NCBI RefSeq assembly: GCF_014191425.1
Contig: NZ_JACHWP010000001.1
Span: forward strand, 62,001-126,000
Length of the DNA: 64,000 bases
Source: Helcobacillus massiliensis
Lineage (GTDB): Bacteria; Actinomycetota; Actinomycetes; Actinomycetales; Dermabacteraceae
Direction: 5' to 3'
Below are positions 53,002-60,914 of this stretch, piece after piece; position 1 is the stretch's first letter; each line of letters opens with the position of its first letter. The notes beneath the pieces were generated by a model. That model did no database searches, was not told the DNA's origin, and worked only from the letters and a program-made list of their open reading frames with translations. The translations under genes were made by a program, and so were the position numbers.

Positions 53002-54951
53002 ATGCCGGCCATCGGCGCACTGTTCCTTCTCATCGTCATGGTCACCACCGCGGTCGGCCTCGCCGCCACCGGCGCGATCGCCGACACCGCCGCGCTCGGC
53101 GTCACCACCGGCCTCATCAAAGGCGGCATGTACCTCGCCATCACCGCCGCGTTCGGCTACGGCTTCACTCTGACGCTGCTGTACCCCGGGGAGGGGCGCA
53201 CCCGCCGCGCCAAGAAGGGCGACAAGCCGTTCCCGCTCACCGCGGACCAGAACCGCCTGCGCACCGGTGCGCTCCTGGCGAGCCTCGCCACCATCGTCCT
53301 CATGGCCGGCACCCTCCTGCTGCGCTACATCGACGCCGCCGGCACCGACTTCTCCCGCCTCGCGTTCTTCGCCTCCAGCACCGACGTCGGCGAGATCAGC
53401 GTCAACGGGATCGTCCTGATGGCGATCGCCGCGCTGCTCTTCGCGCTCGGTCGCCGACAGTTCTGGATGGGCTGGGCGATGGCCGCGCTCGTCGCCGCGA
53501 TCGTCGCGCTCGGCTTCCTCGGCCACGCCGGCGCCTCCATCGACCACAACAACGCCGTCAACGCGATGCTGCTGCACCTGCTCGGCATGGCGCTGTGGCT
53601 CGGCCCCCTGCTGGTCCTGGTCCACCTCGCTGCTCGCCGCACTGACGCGGCGGTGATCCGCACCGTGCTGGCGCGGTTCTCCCCGTGGGCCGTGTTCGCC
53701 ATCGCCTGCCTCGCATTCTCCGGCCTCGTCAACGGCCTCATCCGCCTGTCCAGCATCAGCGACCTGGTCACCACCGGGTACGGTCTGCTCGTGCTCGCGA
53801 AGACGATCGGCCTGGTTGCGATTGCGCTCGCCGGTGCCTCGCAGCGCAGGAAGCTCGTAGCCGATGCCCCGTTCCGCCGCCTCGCGATCGTTGAGATCGC
53901 CGTGGCCGCCGCCATCATCGGTCTGTCGATCGCGCTGGGCCGCTCCCAGCCGCCGGTGCCGCAGTTCATCTCCCGCGACAGCGCCGAACTGAAGGTCCTC
54001 TCGCTGGTCGGCTTCGAACCGCCCACCGCCCCGTTCGACGTCCCCACCCTGTTCACCCAGTGGCACATCGACTGGCTCGCCCTCGGCTTCTCCCTCACCA
54101 TCGCCGCGCTGTACATCGCCGGTGTGGTGCGGCTGAAGCGGCGCGGCGATGCCTGGGTGTGGCACCGCACGGCGTTCTTCCTCGCCGGCAGCGCCCTCTT
54201 CATCTGGGTGATGAGCGGCGGTCCCGGCACCTACGGCCGCGTCCAGTTCGACGGCCACATGGTGCAGCACATGGCGCTGATGATCATCGTGCCGCCGCTG
54301 TGGGTGCTCGGCGCCCCCGTCACGCTGATGTCCCGCGCCGTCACGCCCAGGACGGACGGGTCCCGCGGCATGCGCGAATGGGTGCTGGCGATCCTCCACT
54401 CCAAGTACGGGGACGTGGTGTCCTCCGCGCCCGTGGCCGGGTTCATCTTCGCCGGGTCCCTCGTCGCGTTCTACTTCACGCCCCTGTTCACCTGGGCGAT
54501 GTTCACCCACGCTGGGCACGCGTTCATGACGATCCACTTCCTGCTGTCCGGGTACCTGTTCGCATGGGTGATCATCGGCGTGGACCCGTCGCGCCGGCCG
54601 ATCAACCCGATCCTGAAGCTGGTCACGCTGCTGGTGACTCTGAGCTTCCACGCGTTCTTCGGCCTCGCGGTCATCTCCGCCTCCTGGATCATCGGCGGCG
54701 ACTGGTACCACGCGCTCGGCATGGCCGATGCCGAGCAGCTGATGTTCTGGCAGAAGCGCGGCGGCTCCATCATGTGGGGCGTGTCCGAAGTGCCGACCCT
54801 GCTGTACGCGATCGTGATGACGTGGCAGTGGACCCGCGCCGAGGACCGCACCGCCCGCCAGTACGACCGGAAGGCCGAGCGCGATCAGGGTGCGGAGCTG
54901 GAGGCGTACAACGAGTACCTGCGGACGCTGCGGGAGCAGAGCCGCAGCTGA
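53002..54951 (+). CDS. CopD-CtaG fusion membrane protein
   Basis: A 649-residue membrane protein joining a CopD-like copper-transport domain (about residues 1-320, eight or nine segments, with FLGHAGASIDHNNAVNAMLLHLLGMALWLG) to a caa3-type CtaG domain (about 350-620, with FDGHMVQHMALMIIVPPLWVLGAP, MTIHFLLSGYLFAW and GDWY). Such fusions are normal in actinobacteria and are thought to deliver copper for cytochrome oxidase assembly. Conserved His and Met residues in the CtaG half may bind copper. TTGGAGGG precedes the ATG. No oxidase genes are adjacent. Confidence 0.9.
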   Translation: MPAIGALFLLIVMVTTAVGLAATGAIADTAALGVTTGLIKGGMYLAITAAFGYGFTLTLLYPGEGRTRRAKKGDKPFPLTADQNRLRTGALLASLATIVLMAGTLLLRYIDAAGTDFSRLAFFASSTDVGEISVNGIVLMAIAALLFALGRRQFWMGWAMAALVAAIVALGFLGHAGASIDHNNAVNAMLLHLLGMALWLGPLLVLVHLAARRTDAAVIRTVLARFSPWAVFAIACLAFSGLVNGLIRLSSISDLVTTGYGLLVLAKTIGLVAIALAGASQRRKLVADAPFRRLAIVEIAVAAAIIGLSIALGRSQPPVPQFISRDSAELKVLSLVGFEPPTAPFDVPTLFTQWHIDWLALGFSLTIAALYIAGVVRLKRRGDAWVWHRTAFFLAGSALFIWVMSGGPGTYGRVQFDGHMVQHMALMIIVPPLWVLGAPVTLMSRAVTPRTDGSRGMREWVLAILHSKYGDVVSSAPVAGFIFAGSLVAFYFTPLFTWAMFTHAGHAFMTIHFLLSGYLFAWVIIGVDPSRRPINPILKLVTLLVTLSFHAFFGLAVISASWIIGGDWYHALGMADAEQLMFWQKRGGSIMWGVSEVPTLLYAIVMTWQWTRAEDRTARQYDRKAERDQGAELEAYNEYLRTLREQSRS

Positions 54952-54975
54952 TGGCCCGCCCTGGTGCGGCGGTGC

Positions 54976-56043
54976 TCAGCAGCCGCTGCGGTCGGCGCTG
55001 CGGCGGTAGATCATCGCGAGGATCGCGCCAGAGATGTTGTGCCAGATCGAGAACACCGCGGCTGGAAGTGCGGCGGCCGGGTTCATGTACTGCGCAGCGA
55101 GCGTGGCCGCGAGACCCGAGTTCTGCATGCCGACCTCAACGGAGGTGGTGCGGGACGCAGCCTCGCTCTGCTGGGCGAGCTTGGCGGTGCCGTAGCCGAG
55201 GAGGTACCCGGCGGCGTTGTGCAGCACCACGGCGGCGAACACGATGAGGCCGGCGCTGACTACGGTGTCGGCGCTGCCCGCCACGACCGCGACCACCACG
55301 AGGGAGATTCCGGCGACGGAGATCCACGGCAGGGCCGGCAGAATGCGGTCCACCAGGCGCGGCGCCAACAGGCGGATGAGCAGGCCGCCCACCACCGGAA
55401 CGAGCACCATCTTCACGATGCTCATGGCCATGGCTGCGGCGTCGACAGGCATGTACGTGCCGGCGAGCCACACGGTGAGCAGCGGGGTGAACAGGGGCGC
55501 GAGCAGGGTGGAGATCGAGGTCATCGTCACCGACAGCGCCGTGTCCGCCTTCGCGAGGTAGGAGATGACGTTGGAGCTGGTGCCGCCGGGGGCGCAGCCC
55601 ACGAGGATGACACCGGCGGCGAGCTCCGGCGGCAGCTGCAGCAACAGGGCCACACCAAGGCCCACCAGCGGCATGATCACGAACTGTGCGAGCACACCGA
55701 TGAGCACCGGCAAGGGGCGACGCGCCACCAGGGCGAAGTCGGGCAGGGTGAGGGTGAGGCCCATGCCGAACATGATGACGCCGAGGAAGACGGACACCCA
55801 TGGCGCGAGCGCGAGTCCCACGGGCGGGGCGACGAAGCCGAGGAGGGCGGCGGCGATGATGATCGCGGGGAACACGGTGACGGCGATGCGGGCGGAGCGG
55901 TCCTCGCGGGCGCGGGCGGCCGCCGTGGCGCTCCCGGACGCGGGGGAGCCGGGGTCGGTGGGGCCGACGGGGTCGGGATGCGCCGTGGTGCCGCCGGTGG
56001 GGCCGACGGGGCGGTCGTTGTTCGGGGTGGGGTTCGTGGACAT
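54976..56043 (-). CDS. Bile acid:sodium symporter (BASS) family transporter
   Basis: A 355-residue transporter with about ten membrane segments. Family motifs are FGMGLTLTLPDFALVARRPLPVLIG, LLLQLPPELAAGVILVGCAPGGTSSNVISYLAKAD (the sodium-site crossover region) and SVEVGMQNSGLAATLAAQY. Substrates in bacteria include organic anions and pantoate or keto acids, so specificity is open. A 45-residue Pro/Gly/Thr-rich cytoplasmic tail contains two near-identical PVGPTGG/PVGPTD blocks. Probably leaderless. Confidence 0.93.
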   Translation of the reverse strand: MSTNPTPNNDRPVGPTGGTTAHPDPVGPTDPGSPASGSATAAARAREDRSARIAVTVFPAIIIAAALLGFVAPPVGLALAPWVSVFLGVIMFGMGLTLTLPDFALVARRPLPVLIGVLAQFVIMPLVGLGVALLLQLPPELAAGVILVGCAPGGTSSNVISYLAKADTALSVTMTSISTLLAPLFTPLLTVWLAGTYMPVDAAAMAMSIVKMVLVPVVGGLLIRLLAPRLVDRILPALPWISVAGISLVVVAVVAGSADTVVSAGLIVFAAVVLHNAAGYLLGYGTAKLAQQSEAASRTTSVEVGMQNSGLAATLAAQYMNPAAALPAAVFSIWHNISGAILAMIYRRSADRSGC

Positions 56044-56049
56044 GGAGGG

Positions 56050-56055
56050 AGACTA
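56050..56055 (-). promoter_or_regulatory. -10 box for leaderless BASS transporter gene
   Basis: On the minus strand TAGTCT lies six bases before ATG 56043. Confidence 0.5.
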
Positions 56056-56158
56056 CGTCCCGTGCCCACCATGTGAACGGCATGTCCGAAACATGGAAAG
56101 CGGGGGTCCCGTCGGCCCCCTCCTCCCGACCACCGTTCCCGAACCAGCAGGGCGCATC

Positions 56159-56400
56159 ATGACTCTTCGCATCACTGACCCCACCTTCGGCTGCACCCCC
56201 GTCACCGAAGCGCTTCACGTTCCCTCCCTGCGCGTGGACTCTGCGGAAACCGCCTGCTCCCTGTTCCTGCAGGAGGCGCTGACGAATGCCGGCAAGTGCG
56301 CCGCCACCTCGGAGCTGATCGTCGTGGAGTTCATCGACGGCGGCGGCTTCATCAGAATCGTCGTCACATCGGCGATGCCTGCGCGGAGCCGACGGATTGA
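56159..56400 (+). pseudogene. Remnant of a sensor histidine kinase ATPase domain
   Basis: From ATG 56159 about 80 codons are coding-like. They contain SAETACSLFLQEALTNAGKCAATSELIVVEF, which resembles the N-box of NarL/DegS-type kinases (typically RIVQEALTNARKHA). The histidine-bearing dimerisation domain is missing upstream, and the G-boxes are missing downstream, where codon use decays near 56370 and the frame then runs antisense through the next gene. No response regulator adjoins. It is best read as a decayed fragment; a short real protein is less likely. Confidence 0.5.
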
Positions 56401-56430
56401 TGAGTCCCTCAGCTCCGGCGGCGCTGCTCC

Positions 56431-57375
56431 TCAGATGCCGGCGGCGCGGGCGACGGCATCCGCGATCAGCAGGTCACCCATCGCAGAACCGAGGTTCTGC
56501 ACCACCACGAGCCCATCCGGTCGGCCCTTCTGCAGCCACTCGCCCGTGTATGCGGTTGCCTGCGGGTAGTCCGTTCCGAGCTTCATCGCGCGCAGCGTCT
56601 CGAACTGCTCGGGGTCGTCGGCGGCGAGGCTCGCCCGCTGTGCGACGGCACGGCCCGCCACCGATGCGTAGTCGAGCGGCAGCACGGTGGCGTCAGCCTG
56701 GATCTCTGCGGGGTCGAGCTCGGAGCCTCGCAGCCCGATCGGGAGGCCGGAGACGATCACGCCGGCGTCGCGCACCGCGGCGGCACGGTCGGTGGTGGTG
56801 CGGATCTCGAGGTCGGGGACGTGCTCGGCCGCCCACTGTTCGAATTCGGTGAGAGCTTCGGTCCGACGGGCCCACAGTGTGAGCGGGCCCCGGGCCGTGC
56901 GGCCCTGTTCGCGGTCGCGGGCAGCGAGTGCGTCGATGACGCGGGCGTGGGAGCGTGCCTGCACACCGGCGCCGATGAACGTGATGGGGCGGTCGTCGAG
57001 CGCGAGGGTGGCGCCGGTGACGGCTGCGGTGCGCAGTGCGGTCAGCTCACCCGCGTCCATGGTGCAGCGGTTCGCGCCGGTGGCGCCGTCGGAGAGCACC
57101 ATGATGCCGCCGGTCATCGGCCGTCCCTGGGGCGGGTTGGAGGGGGTGATCGTCACCCATTTGATGCCGAGCAGGCCGCGCTCGGGCCAGGACGCCGGCA
57201 TGGCGTTGGCGAACCCGTCGGCGGTGTCGCCGCCGACATCGTGCGTGACCTGGGTCTTCGGCACAACGGAGCCCTCACCGTTCGCCAGCGCGATCAGCGC
57301 CTCGCGCATCAGATCGATCGATTCGGCGGGGGAGGGGAGGAGCTCACGGACCTGGGCGTCAGAGAAATGCTGCAT
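56431..57375 (-). CDS. Ornithine cyclodeaminase / mu-crystallin family protein
   Basis: NAD(P)-dependent enzyme family that includes ornithine cyclodeaminase, alanine dehydrogenase of archaea and ketimine reductases. The dinucleotide loop is ITFIGAGVQARSHARVI near residue 125, MTGGIMVLSDGATGANRCTMDAGELTALRTAAVT is the substrate and lysine region, and VVVQNLGSAMGDLLIADAVA the C-terminal block. 314 residues from ATG 57375, six bases after a -10 box. Its position downstream of a tricarboxylate transporter suggests amino- or keto-acid metabolism. Confidence 0.88.
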   Translation of the reverse strand: MQHFSDAQVRELLPSPAESIDLMREALIALANGEGSVVPKTQVTHDVGGDTADGFANAMPASWPERGLLGIKWVTITPSNPPQGRPMTGGIMVLSDGATGANRCTMDAGELTALRTAAVTGATLALDDRPITFIGAGVQARSHARVIDALAARDREQGRTARGPLTLWARRTEALTEFEQWAAEHVPDLEIRTTTDRAAAVRDAGVIVSGLPIGLRGSELDPAEIQADATVLPLDYASVAGRAVAQRASLAADDPEQFETLRAMKLGTDYPQATAYTGEWLQKGRPDGLVVVQNLGSAMGDLLIADAVARAAGI

Positions 57376-57381
57376 GCCTCC

Positions 57382-57387
57382 ACCGTA
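57382..57387 (-). promoter_or_regulatory. -10 box for leaderless cyclodeaminase-like gene
   Basis: On the minus strand TACGGT lies six bases before ATG 57375. Confidence 0.5.
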
Positions 57388-57410
57388 GCGAGGGGTGCGG
57401 ACCACTCCCC

Positions 57411-57472
57411 AAACTTCAGCAGAAGAAAGTACCTGCAGCGTGCGTTTCAGGTATGTGGTTCTCCTGAAGTTT
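57411..57472. repeat. Symmetric 62-bp inverted repeat after tctA
   Basis: AAACTTCAG/CTGAAGTTT (57411-57419, 57464-57472), AGAA/TTCT (57421-57424, 57459-57462) and TACCTG/CAGGTA (57430-57435, 57448-57453) are all in register around one centre. It begins 18 bases past the tctA stop (minus strand) and could be its terminator, though no T-run follows. An operator or a hairpin protecting the mRNA end is equally possible. It is markedly AT-rich for this genome. Confidence 0.6.
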
Positions 57473-57489
57473 GAGGAGGGCGAAGGGAC

Positions 57490-58995
57490 TCAGGTGTTCA
57501 GCCCGGTGCGGCCCTTCAGCTTCGCGATGATGGCGCCAACGAGCACGATCGCCATCAGGCCCCACATGACCAGCACGATCGGTCCGGACACGAGGGAGGC
57601 GAAGGACCCGTCGGCCGACTGCACCGCATCGCGCAGAGACGTCTCCGCGAGGGGACCGAGCACCATTCCGATGATCATCGGCGCCAGCGGGTAGTCGAAC
57701 AGGCGCATCACGAACCCGACCAGGCCCACCGCCAGCAGGATCAGCAGATCGAACCAGGAGGAGCTCGAGGCGTAGATGCCGAGGGCGCAGAACACGGTGA
57801 TCCCGGCGTACAGGTAGGGCGCGGGGATCAGCAGCAGCTTCGCCCACAGGGCCGCGAACGGCAGGTTGATGATCAGCAGCACGATCATCGCCACGAAGAA
57901 GCTGGCGAGCAGCGCCCACACCAGGTCCGGTGCCCGCTCGAACAGCAGCGGTCCCGGCTGCAGGCCGTACTGGCGGAACGCGCCCAGCATGATCGCCGCG
58001 GTCGCGGAGATCGGCAGGCCGAGCGCCAGCAGCGCACCCATCGCCATACCCGTGGTGGCGTTGCCGGCCGCCTCCGGTGCGGCGAGACCGCGGATGGCGC
58101 CCTTGCCGAACTGGGGGTCCGGGCGCCGCGCATCCAGGCGCCGCTCTGCACCGAACGCGAGGAACGTGGGGATTTCGGAACCGCCGGCGGGCACCACACC
58201 GAACGGCAGGCCGATCGCGGTGCCGCGCGCCCACGCGGGAGCGGCCTCCTTCAGTTCGTCCTTCGAGAGCCACCAGCGGCCCTTCGCCTCCATCATCTGA
58301 CCGTGCACACCGTATTTGCCGGCGGTGGCGACATAGATGACCTCACCGAGGGCGAGGACGGCTACGGTGACGGTGACGATGGAGATGCCGTCCAGCAGCT
58401 GGGGTGCGCCGAACGTGAAGCGGGGTGCGCCGGTGACGCCGTCCACTCCGATCAGGGCGATGCCGATGCCGAGCGCGAGGGACATCAGGCCCTTCACCGC
58501 CGAATCGGTGACCACGGTGGAAGTGGCGATGAACGCGAAGATCGCCAGCGCGAAGAACTCGGCGGGTCCGAAGCTGGTGGAGACCGCGGCGAGCCACGGC
58601 GCGATGAACACCAGCAGGGCGCAGGCCACCATGCCGCCGATGAACGCACCGATGGCTGCGGTGGCGAGGGCCTGCGGCGCCCGCCCCGCCTTCGCCATCC
58701 GGTGCCCTTCGAACGTAGAGGCGATGGCGGATGCCTGACCGGGGGTGTTCATCAGGATGCCCATGGTGGAGTCGCCGAAGAGCCCGCCGAAGTACACGCC
58801 GGCGAACATGATGAACGCGGCGGTCGGTTCGAGGGCGAACGTGACCGGCAGCAGAAGCGCCACGGCCATGGAGGAGCCGAGGCCGGGCATGACGCCCACG
58901 GCGGTGCCGAGCAGGCAGCCGAGGAGCACGAAGAAGAGGTTCTCCAGGGTGATGGCCGAGGCGAAGCCCTCGGCGAGAAGCGTCAGCTGGTCCAT
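57490..58995 (-). CDS. tctA: Tripartite tricarboxylate transporter, large membrane subunit TctA
   Basis: A 501-residue protein with about twelve membrane segments, the main permease of the TTT family that imports citrate-like or other carboxylates with an extracytoplasmic binding protein. Family blocks are GTAVGVMPGLGSSMAVALLLPVTFALEPTAAFIMFAGVYFGG at the N-terminus and GLPFGVVPAGGSEIPTFLAFGAERRL near residue 270. Encoded last in tctC-tctB-tctA, with one base between it and tctB. Confidence 0.96.
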   Translation of the reverse strand: MDQLTLLAEGFASAITLENLFFVLLGCLLGTAVGVMPGLGSSMAVALLLPVTFALEPTAAFIMFAGVYFGGLFGDSTMGILMNTPGQASAIASTFEGHRMAKAGRAPQALATAAIGAFIGGMVACALLVFIAPWLAAVSTSFGPAEFFALAIFAFIATSTVVTDSAVKGLMSLALGIGIALIGVDGVTGAPRFTFGAPQLLDGISIVTVTVAVLALGEVIYVATAGKYGVHGQMMEAKGRWWLSKDELKEAAPAWARGTAIGLPFGVVPAGGSEIPTFLAFGAERRLDARRPDPQFGKGAIRGLAAPEAAGNATTGMAMGALLALGLPISATAAIMLGAFRQYGLQPGPLLFERAPDLVWALLASFFVAMIVLLIINLPFAALWAKLLLIPAPYLYAGITVFCALGIYASSSSWFDLLILLAVGLVGFVMRLFDYPLAPMIIGMVLGPLAETSLRDAVQSADGSFASLVSGPIVLVMWGLMAIVLVGAIIAKLKGRTGLNT

Positions 58996-58996
58996 G

Positions 58997-59599
58997 TCAG
59001 AGCCCTCCCAGCAGGCCCGAGGGGAGGTTCAGGCCGAGGATCATGTCGAAGAAGATGTAGGCGGCTGAGGACACCGTGAGGCCGATGACCGCATCGCGAA
59101 GTGCGTGCCGGGAGCCGAACGCTCTGGTCACGCACCAGAACAGGGCGCCGGCGGCGAGGATCCAGCCGAGGGGCTTCAGCAGCACTGCGAACAGTGCGAA
59201 CGCCACCGTGATCCACAGGAACGGGGCGAGGCGGAACCCAGGCGCGGCGAGCGCCTCCTCGTTCAGAACCGGCTGGTCGGCGGTGCGCAGGCGCTCACCG
59301 GGCAGGGGAACTTCGCCCAGTCCGCGGGTGTCGCGAGGGAGGACGAGTTCGGATTCGCCGTGCCTGTGCTCGCGCACGGTGGCGGCGATCTGCACACCGG
59401 ACAGCACCAGCAGCGCCCCCGCCACGATGGTGGGCAGGAACTGCGGCCCGGGGAACGTGGCGTTGGAGGGGACCTCCATGGTGAGGATGCCGATGATCAG
59501 CATGACGGCGAACAGGATCATCACGGCCGGAACGAGGAGCTGGCCGATGAGGCGCTTGGGGGAGGCGGGCGCGTGCCGCAGCTGGCTGGTTCTGCTCAT
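58997..59599 (-). CDS. tctB: Tripartite tricarboxylate transporter, small membrane subunit TctB
   Basis: A 200-residue protein with four membrane segments and a long cytoplasmic loop (about 70-115), as usual for TctB. Sequence conservation in this family is low, so identification rests on topology and its place between tctC and tctA. ATG 59599 overlaps the tctC stop by four bases. Confidence 0.9.
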   Translation of the reverse strand: MSRTSQLRHAPASPKRLIGQLLVPAVMILFAVMLIIGILTMEVPSNATFPGPQFLPTIVAGALLVLSGVQIAATVREHRHGESELVLPRDTRGLGEVPLPGERLRTADQPVLNEEALAAPGFRLAPFLWITVAFALFAVLLKPLGWILAAGALFWCVTRAFGSRHALRDAVIGLTVSSAAYIFFDMILGLNLPSGLLGGL

Positions 59600-60594
59600 G
59601 CCATCTCCTTGTACAGGGCGGTGATGCGGTCGGTCTGGTCGGTGAGGAACTGGTGCAGCTCTTCGCCCTGGCGGAAGGCGGGCGCCCACGCGTAGTCCTT
59701 CATCGCCTGCTGCCATTCGGCGGTCTCATAGGTCTCCTGCACCACGGCTTCGAGGTCGGAGACGATCCCGGAGTCGAGGCCCGCCGGGGCGGAGACGGAG
59801 CGCCAGTTGGTGAGGGTGACGTCGAAGTCCTGCTCCACGGTGGTGGGGATGTCGATGCCGTCCACCGGCTCTTCGGCGACGAGGGCGAGCGCGCGCACGC
59901 GGCCGGATTCGATCTGGTCGATGGAGTCCGGCAGGCCGCTGACGGCTGCGCCGGCGGTGCCGTTCAGTAGTGCGGCCATGGCTTCGCCGCCTCCGTCGGA
60001 GGAGATGTAGTTGACGTCCGTGCCGCGCAGCCCGGCTTTGAGGGCGAGGTCGGTGACCACGAGCTGGTCGAAGGAGCCGCCGCCGGTGAAGGGGAGGGCG
60101 CCGGGCTTCGCCGTCCACGCCTTCGCCAGGTCCTCGAGGCTCTGGTGCGGGGAATCGGCGGGCACGAGGATGACATCGAACTCCTCCACGAGGGTGGCGA
60201 GGTTGGTGATGTCGGGCAGTTTCGTGGGGGAGTCGTACTGGATGGTGGCGGCGAGGAGGCCGGTGCCGCCCACGAGCATGGTGTGCGCATCGCCGGTGAG
60301 GCTGCCGACGTTGCCGAGGGCGATGGTGCCGCCGGCTCCGGGCATGTTCACCACTTGGGTGTTGTTGATGATGGAGTTCGCCCGCTGGGCGTGCTGCATG
60401 GTGCGGGCGACTGCGTCCCAGCCGCCGCCGGCTGCTGCGGGCGCGATGATGGTGAGGGCGGAGCGGACGTCGTCGCCGGTGCTGCCGGAGGTGAACGATC
60501 CGTAGGCGGCGGTGCCGATCGTGCCTGCGGCGACCAGCCCGCCGACACCGCGCAGCAGTGTGCGACGGGTGGGGGTGGGAGCGGGTGAGCTCAT
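59596..60594 (-). CDS. tctC: Tripartite tricarboxylate transporter substrate-binding protein TctC
   Basis: Extracytoplasmic solute receptor of 332 residues. The leader (TRRTLLRGVGGLVAAGTIGTAAYG) has a twin-arginine pair and a moderate hydrophobic core, suggesting Tat rather than Sec export. The Bug-family fold is shown by IIAPAAAGGGWDAVARTM, VVNMPGAGGTIALGNV and NYISSDGGGEAMAALLNGTAGAAVSG. No lipobox cysteine is seen, which is unusual for a Gram-positive binding protein. If correct, the protein would be anchored by an uncleaved helix or released. Confidence 0.92.
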   Translation of the reverse strand: MSSPAPTPTRRTLLRGVGGLVAAGTIGTAAYGSFTSGSTGDDVRSALTIIAPAAAGGGWDAVARTMQHAQRANSIINNTQVVNMPGAGGTIALGNVGSLTGDAHTMLVGGTGLLAATIQYDSPTKLPDITNLATLVEEFDVILVPADSPHQSLEDLAKAWTAKPGALPFTGGGSFDQLVVTDLALKAGLRGTDVNYISSDGGGEAMAALLNGTAGAAVSGLPDSIDQIESGRVRALALVAEEPVDGIDIPTTVEQDFDVTLTNWRSVSAPAGLDSGIVSDLEAVVQETYETAEWQQAMKDYAWAPAFRQGEELHQFLTDQTDRITALYKEMA

Positions 60595-60694
60595 GGTCTC
60601 TCCTGGGGATGGGGTGCGGGGGGCCGACGGGTGCTGCCGCGCGTCGGTGCGCGGCGGGGGAGCCCGGTCGAGTCCCGGCGGAAGGGAATGACGA

Positions 60695-60725
60695 GCATCG
60701 TATATCGATGCGCAACGGTGTTGCG
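60695..60725. promoter_or_regulatory. Two adjacent operators between tctCBA and the oxidoreductase gene
   Basis: GCATCG-TATAT-CGATGC (60695-60711) and CGCAAC-GGT-GTTGCG (60711-60725) are perfect inverted repeats that share one base, with centres 15 bp apart. They lie in the 320-base divergent gap (60595-60914), which holds no gene. The AT core of the first is typical of GntR/FCD-type operators. The second could fit a LacI-type site. Either could control both divergent units. Confidence 0.6.
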
Positions 60726-60914
60726 AACTGGGTCACAGGATGAGTGTCGGGCCGAGCGCCGCGGCCCAGGGCCTTCGTTCCCTGGTGCAGGCCAGTGCCG
60801 AGGAATACAGTGGCGGTATGCCCGCCGGCCCCGTCGGCGGGGAGGCTGCGGCGGTGCCGGGCACGGCCTCGTCGCTGCGGCGCAGAGTCGCGCCGCGATG
60901 GAGAGGAGACAGCT

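Noticed and set aside
56401-56569. Continuation of the kinase-like frame to base 56569 as a real protein
   Set aside because: From about 56370 codon use decays, and after 56431 it is antisense to a complete cyclodeaminase-like gene.
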